Below, piece after piece: positions 23,915 through 32,692 of a stretch of DNA of 64,000 nucleotides (the stretch's first letter is position 1; the number at the start of each line of letters is the position of its first letter). Source of the DNA: JANOYY01 sp043720395 (GTDB taxonomy: Bacteria > Actinomycetota > Acidimicrobiia > Acidimicrobiales > JANYDT01); NCBI GenBank assembly GCA_043720395.1, contig JAYSSR010000038.1, positions 124,001 through 188,000 of the forward strand. Direction: 5' to 3'. The notes under the pieces were generated by a model that searched no databases, was not told where the DNA came from, and saw nothing but the letters and a program-made list of their open reading frames with translations. The position numbers and the translations under genes are program-made.

Positions 23915-25198
23915 ATGTTTCGCAATCGATCGATTCAAACTGCTTTTGGAGTGCTCACCTTGGCGGCTGGCTCCGTTCTGTTCGCCACGGGCGGACCTGC
24001 CTCGGCGGTGACTGCGGCTGACATCACGATGACCGCAGTGCAGTGTCCGGGTGCCACGCCGCTGCCGACCGCGACCGTGGTGAATCCGACCGAGATTCCG
24101 TCCGGCTGTGTCCGCCTCTCGGGACTCGGGTATGTGATGCCGACCGGCACGTTCGTCACGGGTGGTACTGGGCAAGTTTCGGCCCCGGCGGCGAACGGCA
24201 CATTTACTGTCACGCCGGTTCCGTCCGGGCCGCAAGCCGGCGGTACTGCGAGCATGCGCTGCACGGGTGATACGACGGGCGACACCGACCCGGCGGAGAC
24301 CCTAACGTTGACCGTCGGGTCGGGCACGATCCATTGCATTGCCTACTACCTCGGCGAGCCCAACGTCACGGTCACGAAGACCGGACCGTCCACGGCTGCG
24401 GTGGGTTCGACGGTCACGTACACAATCACGATCGAGAACACCGGCCAGGGCACCTACTTCAATGCGGTGCTCAACGACGTCGCGACCGGCCTCGGTACGG
24501 CAACGATTGTGTCCCAGCCCCAGTATCTGATCGACGCTGGCCAGTCGTGCACCGGATTCCCGTGCCCGTTCTGGTTCCTGAACCCGGGTGCCAAGAAGGT
24601 GTTCGTCGTGTCATTCGTGGTGCCGCCGTGTCCTGCTCCGACTTCGGGCTCGGCCACGAACGTCGCCGCGGTTTCGGGGTCGGCCGCGACAGTTTCCGCA
24701 ACAATCTCCACCACGATCACGGGCTGCACCGTGACCACGACGACGCAGGCCACGACCACTACGACGCAGGCCACGACCACTACGACGCAGGCCACAACTA
24801 CCACGACGCAGGCCGCGACAACTACAACGGCCGCAGCCACCACGACCACCACGACAACGACGACGCCAGCAGGTGTTGTGGTCGGAGCGACGACGACCAC
24901 GACGCCAGCCGCCACGACCACACCCACGACCGCGCCGGCCACCGGCTCGGGTGCGTCGTCAGCCGCCGCGCAGACTGCTACAACGACGGCCAAGCCTGCG
25001 ACGACCACCACGGCCGTTCCCGTGGACACGGCACCGCCGATCGTGAACGTCGAGGGCCGGCAGGTCAACCAGCCAATCGCGTTCACGGGACCCAGCACGG
25101 CGCGAACCAACGGCCTCCTGGCCGGGATCTTGCTCGTGCTCGGCATGATCCTCATCGTGTCGGCCCAGATGCCTCGGGCGAGCCGTCGTCGGCGCTGA
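23915..25198 (+). CDS. Secreted Thr-rich surface protein with DUF11 domain and LAXTG-like sorting signal
   Basis: 427 residues. A signal peptide (1-31, cleaved near PASA-VTA) precedes an Ig-like region, a DUF11-type domain (about 150-265, starting VTVTKTGPSTAAVGSTVTYT), and a long Thr/Ala stalk that opens with four heptads TTTTQAT. The C-terminus has PIAFTGPS, a hydrophobic helix and an Arg-rich end, the layout of a class E sortase substrate (LAXTG) with Ile in the first place. It should be anchored to the cell wall with its DUF11 domain exposed. The stalk is probably O-mannosylated, by analogy with other actinobacterial Thr-rich proteins. A good ribosome site (AAGGA) supports the ATG. Confidence 0.85.
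   Translation: MFRNRSIQTAFGVLTLAAGSVLFATGGPASAVTAADITMTAVQCPGATPLPTATVVNPTEIPSGCVRLSGLGYVMPTGTFVTGGTGQVSAPAANGTFTVTPVPSGPQAGGTASMRCTGDTTGDTDPAETLTLTVGSGTIHCIAYYLGEPNVTVTKTGPSTAAVGSTVTYTITIENTGQGTYFNAVLNDVATGLGTATIVSQPQYLIDAGQSCTGFPCPFWFLNPGAKKVFVVSFVVPPCPAPTSGSATNVAAVSGSAATVSATISTTITGCTVTTTTQATTTTTQATTTTTQATTTTTQAATTTTAAATTTTTTTTTPAGVVVGATTTTTPAATTTPTTAPATGSGASSAAAQTATTTAKPATTTTAVPVDTAPPIVNVEGRQVNQPIAFTGPSTARTNGLLAGILLVLGMILIVSAQMPRASRRRR
24734..24817. repeat. Four 21-bp tandem repeats encoding a Thr/Gln heptapeptide
   Basis: Units at 24734, 24755, 24776 and 24797 each code for T-T-T-T-Q-A-(T/A) and differ by one to a few bases. They begin the Thr-rich stalk of the surface protein. The 21-base period keeps the frame, so copy number could vary and change stalk length. 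Confidence 0.9.
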
Positions 25199-25223
25199 AC
25201 TGAGCTGAGCTGAGCTGATTCGC

Positions 25224-25259
25224 GGGCGAACGCATACCGCGCAGGGTAGGCGTTCGCCC
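25224..25259 (+). terminator. Strong stem-loop terminator after surface protein gene
   Basis: GGGCGAACGC (25224-25233) pairs perfectly with GCGTTCGCCC (25250-25259) over 10 bp with a 16-base loop. It separates the surface protein gene from the NRPS-like gene. A short (TGAGC)3 run lies between the stop codon and the stem. Confidence 0.75.
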
Positions 25260-25316
25260 CATTCGCAGTCCTCAAAACCCGCCCCGCACTGACCGATCGC
25301 CGTTGAGGACCCCTGA

Positions 25317-28300
25317 ATGAAGCGTCGCAGTGTCGTTGTGGGCGAGGTGTCGCTTACTGCCCGTTGTGCAGACATTCTCCGAGGACGAGACTGGGAGGTG
25401 GTTCTCGTCGCGGACCGAGTCGGCCTGAGTGAGGGGCTTGAGGTTGAAACCGTCGGCTTCGGTGAACTTGGTGCCGTGACGTCGGCGGGCGACGTTGACC
25501 TCCTGGTGAGCGCCGGCAACCTTCGGGTCCTACACCGCGACGTGATCGACTCGGTTCGGCGAGCGATCAACTTCCACGATGGGCCGCTACCCGAACTCGG
25601 CGGGCGCAACGTGACCAGTTGGGCAATCGCCGAGCAGCGTCCAAGCCATGGCATCACGTGGCACGATCTCACCGCAATCGTTGACGGCGGTCGGATTCTC
25701 GCCGAGGAGCGATTTGCGATCGGGTCTGATGAGACCGCATTCGTGCTGAACACGAGGTGTTTTGAGGCGGCACTCAGGACGTTCCCGACGGTTCTGGACC
25801 AGCTCGAGGCCGGATCTCTCGAAAGCGGGGTCGCAGGTCGACCGCCGGACCAACTTCGGCACAGCACAGAACGTCTCGGCGACGTCGCCGTTCTGCGCTC
25901 AACGTCCTCGGCGCGCCAATTCGCAGCTGCGGTTCGGGCGCTCGACATCGGTGCGTTTGCCGCGAACACCGTTGGTCGGGCTCGCTGGCTGACAGGGCGC
26001 GAGGTTGTTGTTGTCGCCGCCGCCTCGGTGCGCTCGGCTGAGTCGACCGCGGTTCCGGGAACCGTTCTCGAGGTGCGTCCGAACGGTTTCGATCTTGCGC
26101 TTCACGACGGCGTTCTCGTTGTGCACGCGCTCGAACGTCCCAATGGCGAGCCGCAGCCGACGTCGACGCTGCGACTGACGGTCGGTGCCCAGATTCCCGT
26201 TGCGGACGATCAGGACCAGGCGCTCTGGCTTGAGGCGGAGCGTCGAACGGCACCGGCCGAGGACCGCTGGCGTGGTCGCCTCGAGCGCCTCGACGTTGCT
26301 TCCTTTTACGTCACCGGTTCCAAAACGTGGGGTCGGGGTGGTGTTCTCGACGGTGTCGACGACATTGCCGCGGCCGCTGCGTTGGCCGCGATCTGGGGTC
26401 GGCACGTCGGAGGGGATGGCCCTTCCGCCGTCGTTCTCCGCGCCGGCCAACACGACGACGTGGCGGGTCTTGCCTCCCCGTTTCTTGTCGGCGACGCGGG
26501 AGGGCGGCCGCTTCCTGACGAGCGGGCGGTGTTGGCCGCTGCCGCCCGGGCGGCACTGCTTGACGGACCGTTCGTCGCCGACCTTGTCGGCCGAGTCCCG
26601 GCCGTCCGAGGCTGCGATGTGGTTGGGTCGGCGGTCGCTTCCGTGGGAAGGCACTACGACGGTCGGGCCCCTGGCCAGCTCCAACTCGTGGTCGGCGAAT
26701 CCGGTACAGCGGTGTTCCTCGTCGATTGCGACGATGCTTGCGCGCGGGTCGCGACCGCGCAGCTGCGAGAACTCCTTGTAGCGACGTGCCCTCTGGCGCA
26801 GGTCGAGCGATCGAGCGTCGAACGGGCACTCGTGTCCGCGGTGAATTGCGACGTCGCAGCGCCACCCATGTTGGGGACATCCGTATGGAGTGACCTCCGT
26901 TCGAACCTGCTCGCTCGCGCCGAAGAGGTGGTCCTGCGCCATGGCGCGACCGCTATCACCGGCGAACGGTTGGTCGCTCTCGCCGACGCTCGTTGCGTTG
27001 CGCTGCGATCGGTCGGGGTGCGGCCCGGTGATCGGGTGGGCATCGCCCTCGATCGGTCGGACGAGCTTGTGGTGACCCTGCTCGCCGTACTCGCGCTGGG
27101 CGCGGCCTACGTCCCGCTCGATCCGACGTATCCGGAGGCTCGGCGGCAACTCGTGCTCGACGACGCGGACCTCACCTTGTTGCTGGTCGAAGAGTGTGAA
27201 ACTCGCTCGGGCGATTCGAGTCGCCTGACCCTTGCGGCGCTCGACAAGGCGGGCACGATGGCGATCCCGTCCGGGGCGAACCACGACGCAGCCGGGCCGA
27301 CCGACGCCGCGTACCTGATCTACACCTCCGGGTCCACCGGTGCCCCCAAGGCGGTGGTGATCGAGCATCGCAACGTCCTCAATCTGTTCGCGGGCCTCGA
27401 CCAGTTACTGTCTCCACCTCCCGGTTCTGTGTGGCTCGCAGCGACGAGCCTGTCGTTCGATATCTCGGTTCTTGAACTTCTGTGGACGCTGCACGCACGG
27501 GTAACGGTGGTCGTTGCGCCGCTTCTGCGTGTCGGTGCCGACACGGTGGACACGGGGACCGTCGAGGCGAGCGCCGGTTCCGATCGCGCGGCCGCATGGC
27601 CTTCGCTGAGCCTGTCGTTCTTCGCCGCAGCGGGCGACCAGGGGGCGGTGGGCGCAGTCACCGAACCGGACCTCTACGAGTTTCTCCTGCGCAGCGTCGA
27701 GGTGGCAGACGCCGCAGGACTCGAGGCCGTGTGGCTCCCCGAACGCCACTTCCACCAGTTCGGCGGGCCCTACCCGAACCCGGCCGTACTCGGAGCTGCG
27801 GTCGCGGCCAGAACGTCGCGGATCGCGATTCGCGCCGGCAGCGTCGTTGCGGCCTTGCATCACCCGGCACGCATCGCTGAGGAATGGTCGGTGGTCGACC
27901 GGCTGAGCGGCGGACGGGTCGGCGTGTCGTTCGCCTCGGGTTGGATGCCGCGCGATGGCGTGCTGGCACCGTCCGGGCGCGGCATCGGACGCGACGCGAT
28001 GGTCGCGACGATCGACGAGGTACGCCGGTTGTGGCGCGGTGAGGCGGTCGCCTATCCGTCCTCCGGCGGACAGCAGTACGACGTGACCACACTGCCACGG
28101 CCGACCCAGGCGGAGTTGCCCGTGTGGGTGACGTCGGCTGGGACTCCCGAGACGTTCGAGCTCGCTGGTCGCCTCGGCACCGGACTTCTCACGCACCTCC
28201 TCGGCCAGGACCTGGAACGGCTCACCGCGAATATCGAGCGGTACCGGTCGGCGTGGCTCGTGGCCGGTCACCGAGGACGTGGCCGGGTGACGCTCATGCT

Positions 28301-29864
28301 CCACACGTACCTCACGGGTGACGCGGCCGAGGACCCGGCGGAGATTGCGGCCGCTGTCCACGAGCCGATGAAGGCGTACCTTCGTTCCGCCGTCGGACTC
28401 GTGGGCAGCGTCGCAAGTGTCTTCCCGACCTTCGCCGGTGTGGGCCCCGAGGCCGATCGGCTGCTCGCCGATCTGAACGACGAGCAACTCGACGCCCTTC
28501 TGGACGCGTCGGCCACGCGGTATGAGCAGACGGCCGGGCTGTTCGGCACCGATGCGCAGGCGATGGCGATGTTGCGCCGCGTCGCCGATGCAGGGGTTGA
28601 CGAGGTGTCGTGCCTGGTGGACTTCGGCGTCGATCTCACGCTCGCGAGCGCGGGCGTGGAGCGGATCGGCCGACTCCAGGCTCGTCTCGCCGCGGAGGAG
28701 GAGTCCGGCTTTTCCGAGGTGGTTCGTCCGGGCTTCGCCGAGTTGGTCGAGCAGTACGGCATCACGCATTTCCAGTGCACACCGTCTCAAGCGACGTTGC
28801 TGGTGAACGATCCCTCGACCGCACGTGGATTCGAGTCGCTGCAACACCTTCTCGTCGGCGGTGAGGCGCTGCCACCGACGCTTGCCAACGAACTGCGAGC
28901 CTGCATCACCGGCCGGATCACGAACGTCTACGGCCCCACCGAGACCACCGTGTGGTCGCTCGCATCGGAGATCGGGACGTCACCGGTCGCACGGGTTTCG
29001 ATCGGCCGACCGCTCTTGAACCAGTCTGTCGACGTGGTCGACGAACGCGCACGGTCCGTGCCGGTCGGTCGAGCAGGGGAGTTGCTGATCAGCGGTGGTG
29101 GTGTCGGTCGTGAATACAGAGGACGCCCCGACCTCACCGCTGCACGATTCATCGAACGTGATGGCATCCGCTGGTATCGCACGGGTGACCAGGTCCGCTT
29201 GACTCACGACGGGTCGCTTGAGTTTCTCGGTCGGGCCGACGATCAGGTCAAGCTCTCCGGGCACCGGATTGAACTGGGCGATATCGAAGCCGCGTTGCTC
29301 GGCGTTGCCGGGGTGCGTGAGGCGGCCGTGGTGGTGGACGGCGCGGGGGCCTCGGCTCGACTTGCGGCCTACGTCGTGACCGATCCATCCGTTGATCCGG
29401 CAAGCGTGCGGGCAGCGGTTGCCGCCGTTCTCCCGGCGATCATGGTCCCGTCGGTCGTGCGCCGGTTGGACCGTCTTCCGCGGACGCCGAACGGCAAGCT
29501 CGATCGCCGGGCCATCGCGCCGGTTGCGCCGGTAGCTGCGGTCGCCGGTGCTGCGGCGGGTACGCCCGAGGCGGTGGTGCGCGACGCCTGGGCCGAGGTG
29601 CTCGGTGAGGTGCCTCCCCCGGATGCGCCGTTCTTCACCGTCGGTGGCAATAGCCTGCTGGCCGTGCGTCTCTTCCGCCTGCTGGAACCGACCACGGCGG
29701 GCCGATTCCAGCTCACCGACGTGTTTCGCTACCCCACGCTGCGGTCCATGACGCAACACGTGCGGACGTTGCTCGCGGCCGGTGTTCCAGCCGCGTCGGA
29801 CGCGACCGACGACAGTGCGCCCGACCGGGGGGCGCGTCGGCGGGCGGCCCGCCAGCGTCCCTGA
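25317..29864 (+). CDS. NRPS-like enzyme: formyltransferase - (half-condensation-like) - adenylation domain with inserted luciferase-like monooxygenase - carrier protein
   Basis: 1515 residues. About 1-280: folate-dependent formyltransferase fold, with the catalytic Asn and His in INFHDGPLPE and the Asp in IVDGG. About 285-500: poorly conserved, perhaps half a condensation fold; no HHxxxDG motif. Adenylation core: YTSGSTGAPKAV (~669), SFDIS, then after the insertion NVYGPTETTVWS (~1202), WYRTGDQ, DDQVKLSGHRIE and the PNGKLDRR lysine. Inserted at ~760-1130: a flavin-dependent luciferase-like domain of the MupA/Atu3671 type (LPERHFHQFGG, FASGWMPRD). Carrier: serine in VGGNSLLAVRLF (~1445). No thioesterase or reductase domain and no biosynthetic neighbours. 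The product is unknown; an N-formylated, possibly hydroxylated amino acid is a guess. Confidence 0.9.
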   Translation: MKRRSVVVGEVSLTARCADILRGRDWEVVLVADRVGLSEGLEVETVGFGELGAVTSAGDVDLLVSAGNLRVLHRDVIDSVRRAINFHDGPLPELGGRNVTSWAIAEQRPSHGITWHDLTAIVDGGRILAEERFAIGSDETAFVLNTRCFEAALRTFPTVLDQLEAGSLESGVAGRPPDQLRHSTERLGDVAVLRSTSSARQFAAAVRALDIGAFAANTVGRARWLTGREVVVVAAASVRSAESTAVPGTVLEVRPNGFDLALHDGVLVVHALERPNGEPQPTSTLRLTVGAQIPVADDQDQALWLEAERRTAPAEDRWRGRLERLDVASFYVTGSKTWGRGGVLDGVDDIAAAAALAAIWGRHVGGDGPSAVVLRAGQHDDVAGLASPFLVGDAGGRPLPDERAVLAAAARAALLDGPFVADLVGRVPAVRGCDVVGSAVASVGRHYDGRAPGQLQLVVGESGTAVFLVDCDDACARVATAQLRELLVATCPLAQVERSSVERALVSAVNCDVAAPPMLGTSVWSDLRSNLLARAEEVVLRHGATAITGERLVALADARCVALRSVGVRPGDRVGIALDRSDELVVTLLAVLALGAAYVPLDPTYPEARRQLVLDDADLTLLLVEECETRSGDSSRLTLAALDKAGTMAIPSGANHDAAGPTDAAYLIYTSGSTGAPKAVVIEHRNVLNLFAGLDQLLSPPPGSVWLAATSLSFDISVLELLWTLHARVTVVVAPLLRVGADTVDTGTVEASAGSDRAAAWPSLSLSFFAAAGDQGAVGAVTEPDLYEFLLRSVEVADAAGLEAVWLPERHFHQFGGPYPNPAVLGAAVAARTSRIAIRAGSVVAALHHPARIAEEWSVVDRLSGGRVGVSFASGWMPRDGVLAPSGRGIGRDAMVATIDEVRRLWRGEAVAYPSSGGQQYDVTTLPRPTQAELPVWVTSAGTPETFELAGRLGTGLLTHLLGQDLERLTANIERYRSAWLVAGHRGRGRVTLMLHTYLTGDAAEDPAEIAAAVHEPMKAYLRSAVGLVGSVASVFPTFAGVGPEADRLLADLNDEQLDALLDASATRYEQTAGLFGTDAQAMAMLRRVADAGVDEVSCLVDFGVDLTLASAGVERIGRLQARLAAEEESGFSEVVRPGFAELVEQYGITHFQCTPSQATLLVNDPSTARGFESLQHLLVGGEALPPTLANELRACITGRITNVYGPTETTVWSLASEIGTSPVARVSIGRPLLNQSVDVVDERARSVPVGRAGELLISGGGVGREYRGRPDLTAARFIERDGIRWYRTGDQVRLTHDGSLEFLGRADDQVKLSGHRIELGDIEAALLGVAGVREAAVVVDGAGASARLAAYVVTDPSVDPASVRAAVAAVLPAIMVPSVVRRLDRLPRTPNGKLDRRAIAPVAPVAAVAGAAAGTPEAVVRDAWAEVLGEVPPPDAPFFTVGGNSLLAVRLFRLLEPTTAGRFQLTDVFRYPTLRSMTQHVRTLLAAGVPAASDATDDSAPDRGARRRAARQRP

Positions 29865-29899
29865 CAGCGAACAACCAGCGCTCGCGGCCACGTCAGATA

Positions 29900-29977
29900 C
29901 TTCGCGGTACGTTCTGTCGGTCGCGGTACGTTACACGTACGCCGAACGTACCGCGAGCCGCGGAACGTACCGCGAAG
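29900..29977. repeat. Nested double inverted repeat between convergent genes
   Basis: The outer arms CTTCGCGGTACGTTC (29900-29914) and 29963-29977 are a perfect 15-bp match; the inner arms TCGCGGTACGTT (29921-29932) and 29945-29956 are a perfect 12-bp match. All four arms share one core, so the order is unit, unit, complement, complement. It lies between the NRPS-like gene and the acyl-CoA dehydrogenase and probably stops transcription from both sides. Confidence 0.85.
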
Positions 29978-29988
29978 GGTGGTTCGCC

Positions 29989-31209
29989 TCAGGCGCGGAA
30001 GCCTGGATCGTGACGACGCAGCTCGCGACGCGCGATCGTCATCTTGTGCACCTCGTCGGGCCCGTCGGCGAAACGTAACGCACGTTGCCACGAGTACATG
30101 CGTGCGAGCGGGAAGTCGTCGCACAGCCCGCCCGCGCCATGGACTTGGATCGCCCGGTCGATGATGCGACCGGCCACGTTCGGTCCCGCGACCTTGATCG
30201 CGGAGATCTCGACGGCAGCACCCTTGTTGCCGATGGTGTCCATCAACCACGCCGTCTTCATCGTGAGCAAGCGGATCATCTCCAGATCGATGCGTGACTC
30301 GGCGATCCAGTCCATGACGTTGGCCCGCTCGGCAACCCGCTTCCCGAACGTGGAGCGTGCAAGCGCCCGCGTGCACATCAGTTCGAGCGCTCGTTCACCG
30401 GTGCCGATGCTGCGCATGCAGTGGTGGATGCGTCCCGGGCCGAGGCGTGCCTGACTGATCGCGAACCCTTCACCCTCGCCGAGGATGATGTTGTCCTGCG
30501 GAACGCGGACGTTGTCGAAGTGCACCTCGCAATGGCCCTCCTGGTCCTGGTAGCCGAACACCGGGAGGGCTCGCACGACCTTCACGCCAGGTGTATCGAG
30601 TGGCACGAGGACCTGACTCTGCTGGCGATGGGCCGACGCGTTCGGATCGGTCTTGCCCATCACGATCATGATCTTGCAGTGCGGGTGCATGACCCCCGAG
30701 ATCCACCACTTCTTGCCGTTCAACACGTAGTCGCTGCCGTCTCGTTCGATGCGCATGCTGACCTGCGTGGCGTCGGATGAGGCGACGTCGGGCTCGGTCA
30801 TCGCATACGCGGAGCGGATCTCGCCGTCGAGCAGCGGTTGCAGCCAGCGCTCCTTCTGCTCGGTCGTGCCGAACATCGTGAGCACCTCCATGTTCCCGGT
30901 GTCGGGCGCGGAGCAGTTCATGGACTCCGAAGCGATTGGGGAGCGTCCCATGATCTCGGCGAGCGGGGCATACTCCACGTTGGTCAGGCCCGGTCCGCCC
31001 TGCCCGGCGTGGGGCTGGAAGAGGTTCCACAGGCCCCGTGCCCTTGCTTCCCGCTTGAGCTCCTCCATGATTGGCGGCTGCGCGTTCGGGTTCCCGGCCT
31101 CGACAAGCTGCGCCTCATACGCATGTTCGTTCGGATAGATGTGGGAGTCCATGAACTCGAGCACCTTGGTGCGATAGTCCAGGGCACGGTGGGAGAGGTC
31201 GAAATGCAT
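29989..31209 (-). CDS. Acyl-CoA dehydrogenase
   Basis: 406 residues, an FAD enzyme that makes 2,3-enoyl-CoA. The core has the signature YAMTEPDVASSDATQ, the FAD/substrate stretch LNGKKWWISG and RIHHCMRSIGTGERALELM. The C-terminal part has IQVHGAGGLCDDFPLARMYSWQRALR, close to ACAD10/ACAD11-type and actinobacterial FadE enzymes. The ATG at 31209 fits the family N-terminus (HFDLSHRALDYRTKVLEFM); the frame is open upstream without homology. It is divergent from the glutamyl-Q-tRNA synthetase gene and convergent with the NRPS gene. Confidence 0.92.
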   Translation of the reverse strand: MHFDLSHRALDYRTKVLEFMDSHIYPNEHAYEAQLVEAGNPNAQPPIMEELKREARARGLWNLFQPHAGQGGPGLTNVEYAPLAEIMGRSPIASESMNCSAPDTGNMEVLTMFGTTEQKERWLQPLLDGEIRSAYAMTEPDVASSDATQVSMRIERDGSDYVLNGKKWWISGVMHPHCKIMIVMGKTDPNASAHRQQSQVLVPLDTPGVKVVRALPVFGYQDQEGHCEVHFDNVRVPQDNIILGEGEGFAISQARLGPGRIHHCMRSIGTGERALELMCTRALARSTFGKRVAERANVMDWIAESRIDLEMIRLLTMKTAWLMDTIGNKGAAVEISAIKVAGPNVAGRIIDRAIQVHGAGGLCDDFPLARMYSWQRALRFADGPDEVHKMTIARRELRRHDPGFRA

Positions 31210-31273
31210 CGGTCGCGACCGTAGCGCCGCCGGTTGTTCGCGACCGAGTTCGACAGCGCGGGAGACTGGTCGA

Positions 31274-32251
31274 ATGCCATCGGGACGTTTCGCACCGAGC
31301 CCGACGGGGCGTCTGCATCTTGGCAACCTCCGTACGGCGCTCGTGGCGTGGCTCGCCGCACGGTCGACCGGGTCGGCCTTCCACCTGCGCATCGAAGACC
31401 TTGACCCGGTGGCGTCATCGCGAGAACACGAGCAATTGCAGGTCGCCGATCTCCTTGCGCTCGGACTCGACTGGGACGGGCCGGTCGTGCGGCAATCGGA
31501 ACGTTCCGACCTCTACCGGGACGCCCTCCACTCACTGACGCGGCGGGACCTGGTCTACCCGTGCTGGTGCAGTCGCCGGGAGATCGCCGAGGCGACCAGC
31601 GCGCCGAACCGGCCCGACCTGCCCGAGGGCGCGTATCCGGGGACGTGTCGCGATCTCGGTTCGGCGGCGCGGCGCGAACGGGAGCGGTCCGGGCGACCGG
31701 CAGCGCTGCGAATTCGAGGTGGTGGAGCGGTGCGGTCGTTCACCGATACGGTTTGTGGTTTATCGACTGGAACGGTCGACGACTTCGTGCTGCGACGCGG
31801 CGATGGTATGCACGCGTACAATTTGGCCGTCGTTGTCGATGACGCAGCGCAGTCGATCGAGCAGGTGGTGCGGGCCGACGATCTGCTCTCCTCGACGCCA
31901 CGCCAGATCCTGCTTGCCGAGTTGCTCGGGCTACCCGCGAAGCAATGGGCGCATGTGCCGCTGGTGGTCAACGCTCGTGGGGAGCGTCTTGCGAAACGTG
32001 ACGGTGCGGTGACGCTGGCGGACCAGGCCGCGCTCGGACGCTCACCGGCGGTCGTGTGCGCGGTGCTCGCCCGGAGCCTGGGGCTGCTGTCCGAGACGGA
32101 CGACCCTGTCGAGGTCCATCCGTCGGACTTGTTGGCACGCCTCGACCTCGCGACGCTCCCGACGGTGCCCTGGACGCCCGATGCGTTGTTCAGCGTCTCG
32201 GTGGTCGCGGCCCCAAATCGGTCATCGCGGCCCCAAATCGGCCCGATCTGA
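31274..32251 (+). CDS. gluQ: Glutamyl-Q tRNA(Asp) synthetase-like protein
   Basis: 325 residues, the catalytic half of a class I glutamyl-tRNA synthetase without anticodon-binding domain. Motifs: APSPTGRLHLGNLRTAL (HIGH box), LRIEDLDP, zinc site CWCSRREI ... CRDL, and LAKRDG (KMSKS-like). GluQ-RS attaches glutamate to the queuosine base of tRNA-Asp. Length is slightly above the family norm of about 290-310: the last 14 residues and the stop codon are supplied by the 71-bp nested repeat. The ATG at 31274 gives the normal N-terminus. Confidence 0.9.
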   Translation: MPSGRFAPSPTGRLHLGNLRTALVAWLAARSTGSAFHLRIEDLDPVASSREHEQLQVADLLALGLDWDGPVVRQSERSDLYRDALHSLTRRDLVYPCWCSRREIAEATSAPNRPDLPEGAYPGTCRDLGSAARRERERSGRPAALRIRGGGAVRSFTDTVCGLSTGTVDDFVLRRGDGMHAYNLAVVVDDAAQSIEQVVRADDLLSSTPRQILLAELLGLPAKQWAHVPLVVNARGERLAKRDGAVTLADQAALGRSPAVVCAVLARSLGLLSETDDPVEVHPSDLLARLDLATLPTVPWTPDALFSVSVVAAPNRSSRPQIGPI

Positions 32252-32277
32252 GGCCACGGCGACCGATTTCAGGCCAC
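32207..32277. repeat. 71-bp nested inverted repeat, copy 2 (inside the end of gluQ-like gene)
   Basis: Matches the copy after dnaB at 65 of 71 positions, with the same four-unit layout. Here 45 bases of it are translated: they encode AAPNRSSRPQIGPI and the TGA stop of the gluQ-like gene. The rest lies between that gene and convergent DUF983. Confidence 0.85.
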
Positions 32278-32299
32278 AACGTGCCGAGCGACCTCAGGG

Positions 32300-32692
32300 T
32301 CAGTTCTTGCCGAGGGCGTCGTGCATGATCATGTCGACCGCAGTCCAAACCGTCTTCGTGAACGGATACGCGACCACGGGGAGGAACAGTCCGAGCGCAC
32401 CGGTGATCACGGCGAGCTTCACGACCGGCGGATTGGGCAGTGTCACACCGAAGCCGATCGCCATGGCGAGAATCAATGCAAACTCCGTCACGACGACGTT
32501 GACCACGAGCGCTCCGAGGAAGAAGCCCTCCTCGCGCTCGAAGTGGTAGCCACACGCGGGGCAGTCGGCGACCATGTGGGTCCAACGGCGAAACAGCTTC
32601 CCCGCACCGCAGCGCGGACAGCGTCGGGTCAACCCACGGGCGAGCAGCGTCCACGGGGAGCGAGGCGGCGTGCGTTCGCCAGTACGAGTCAC
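32300..32692 (-). CDS. DUF983 family zinc-ribbon membrane protein
   Basis: 130 residues: a cytoplasmic zinc ribbon (RCPRCGAGKLF ... DCPACGYHFEREEG) followed by two membrane helices (about 50-105). This is the DUF983 layout; the function is unknown. The GTG start overlaps the stop of the TyrA-PheA gene (GTGA), so the two are probably translated together. It is the last gene of the minus-strand operon that starts near 38386. Confidence 0.85.
   Translation of the reverse strand: MTRTGERTPPRSPWTLLARGLTRRCPRCGAGKLFRRWTHMVADCPACGYHFEREEGFFLGALVVNVVVTEFALILAMAIGFGVTLPNPPVVKLAVITGALGLFLPVVAYPFTKTVWTAVDMIMHDALGKN

Noticed and set aside
24734..24817. CRISPR-like array
   Set aside because: Repeats are contiguous without spacers and in frame with the Thr-rich protein.
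25899..27368. Long minus-strand frame inside the NRPS gene
   Set aside because: No hydrophobic core or motif; the plus strand encodes clear adenylation motifs.
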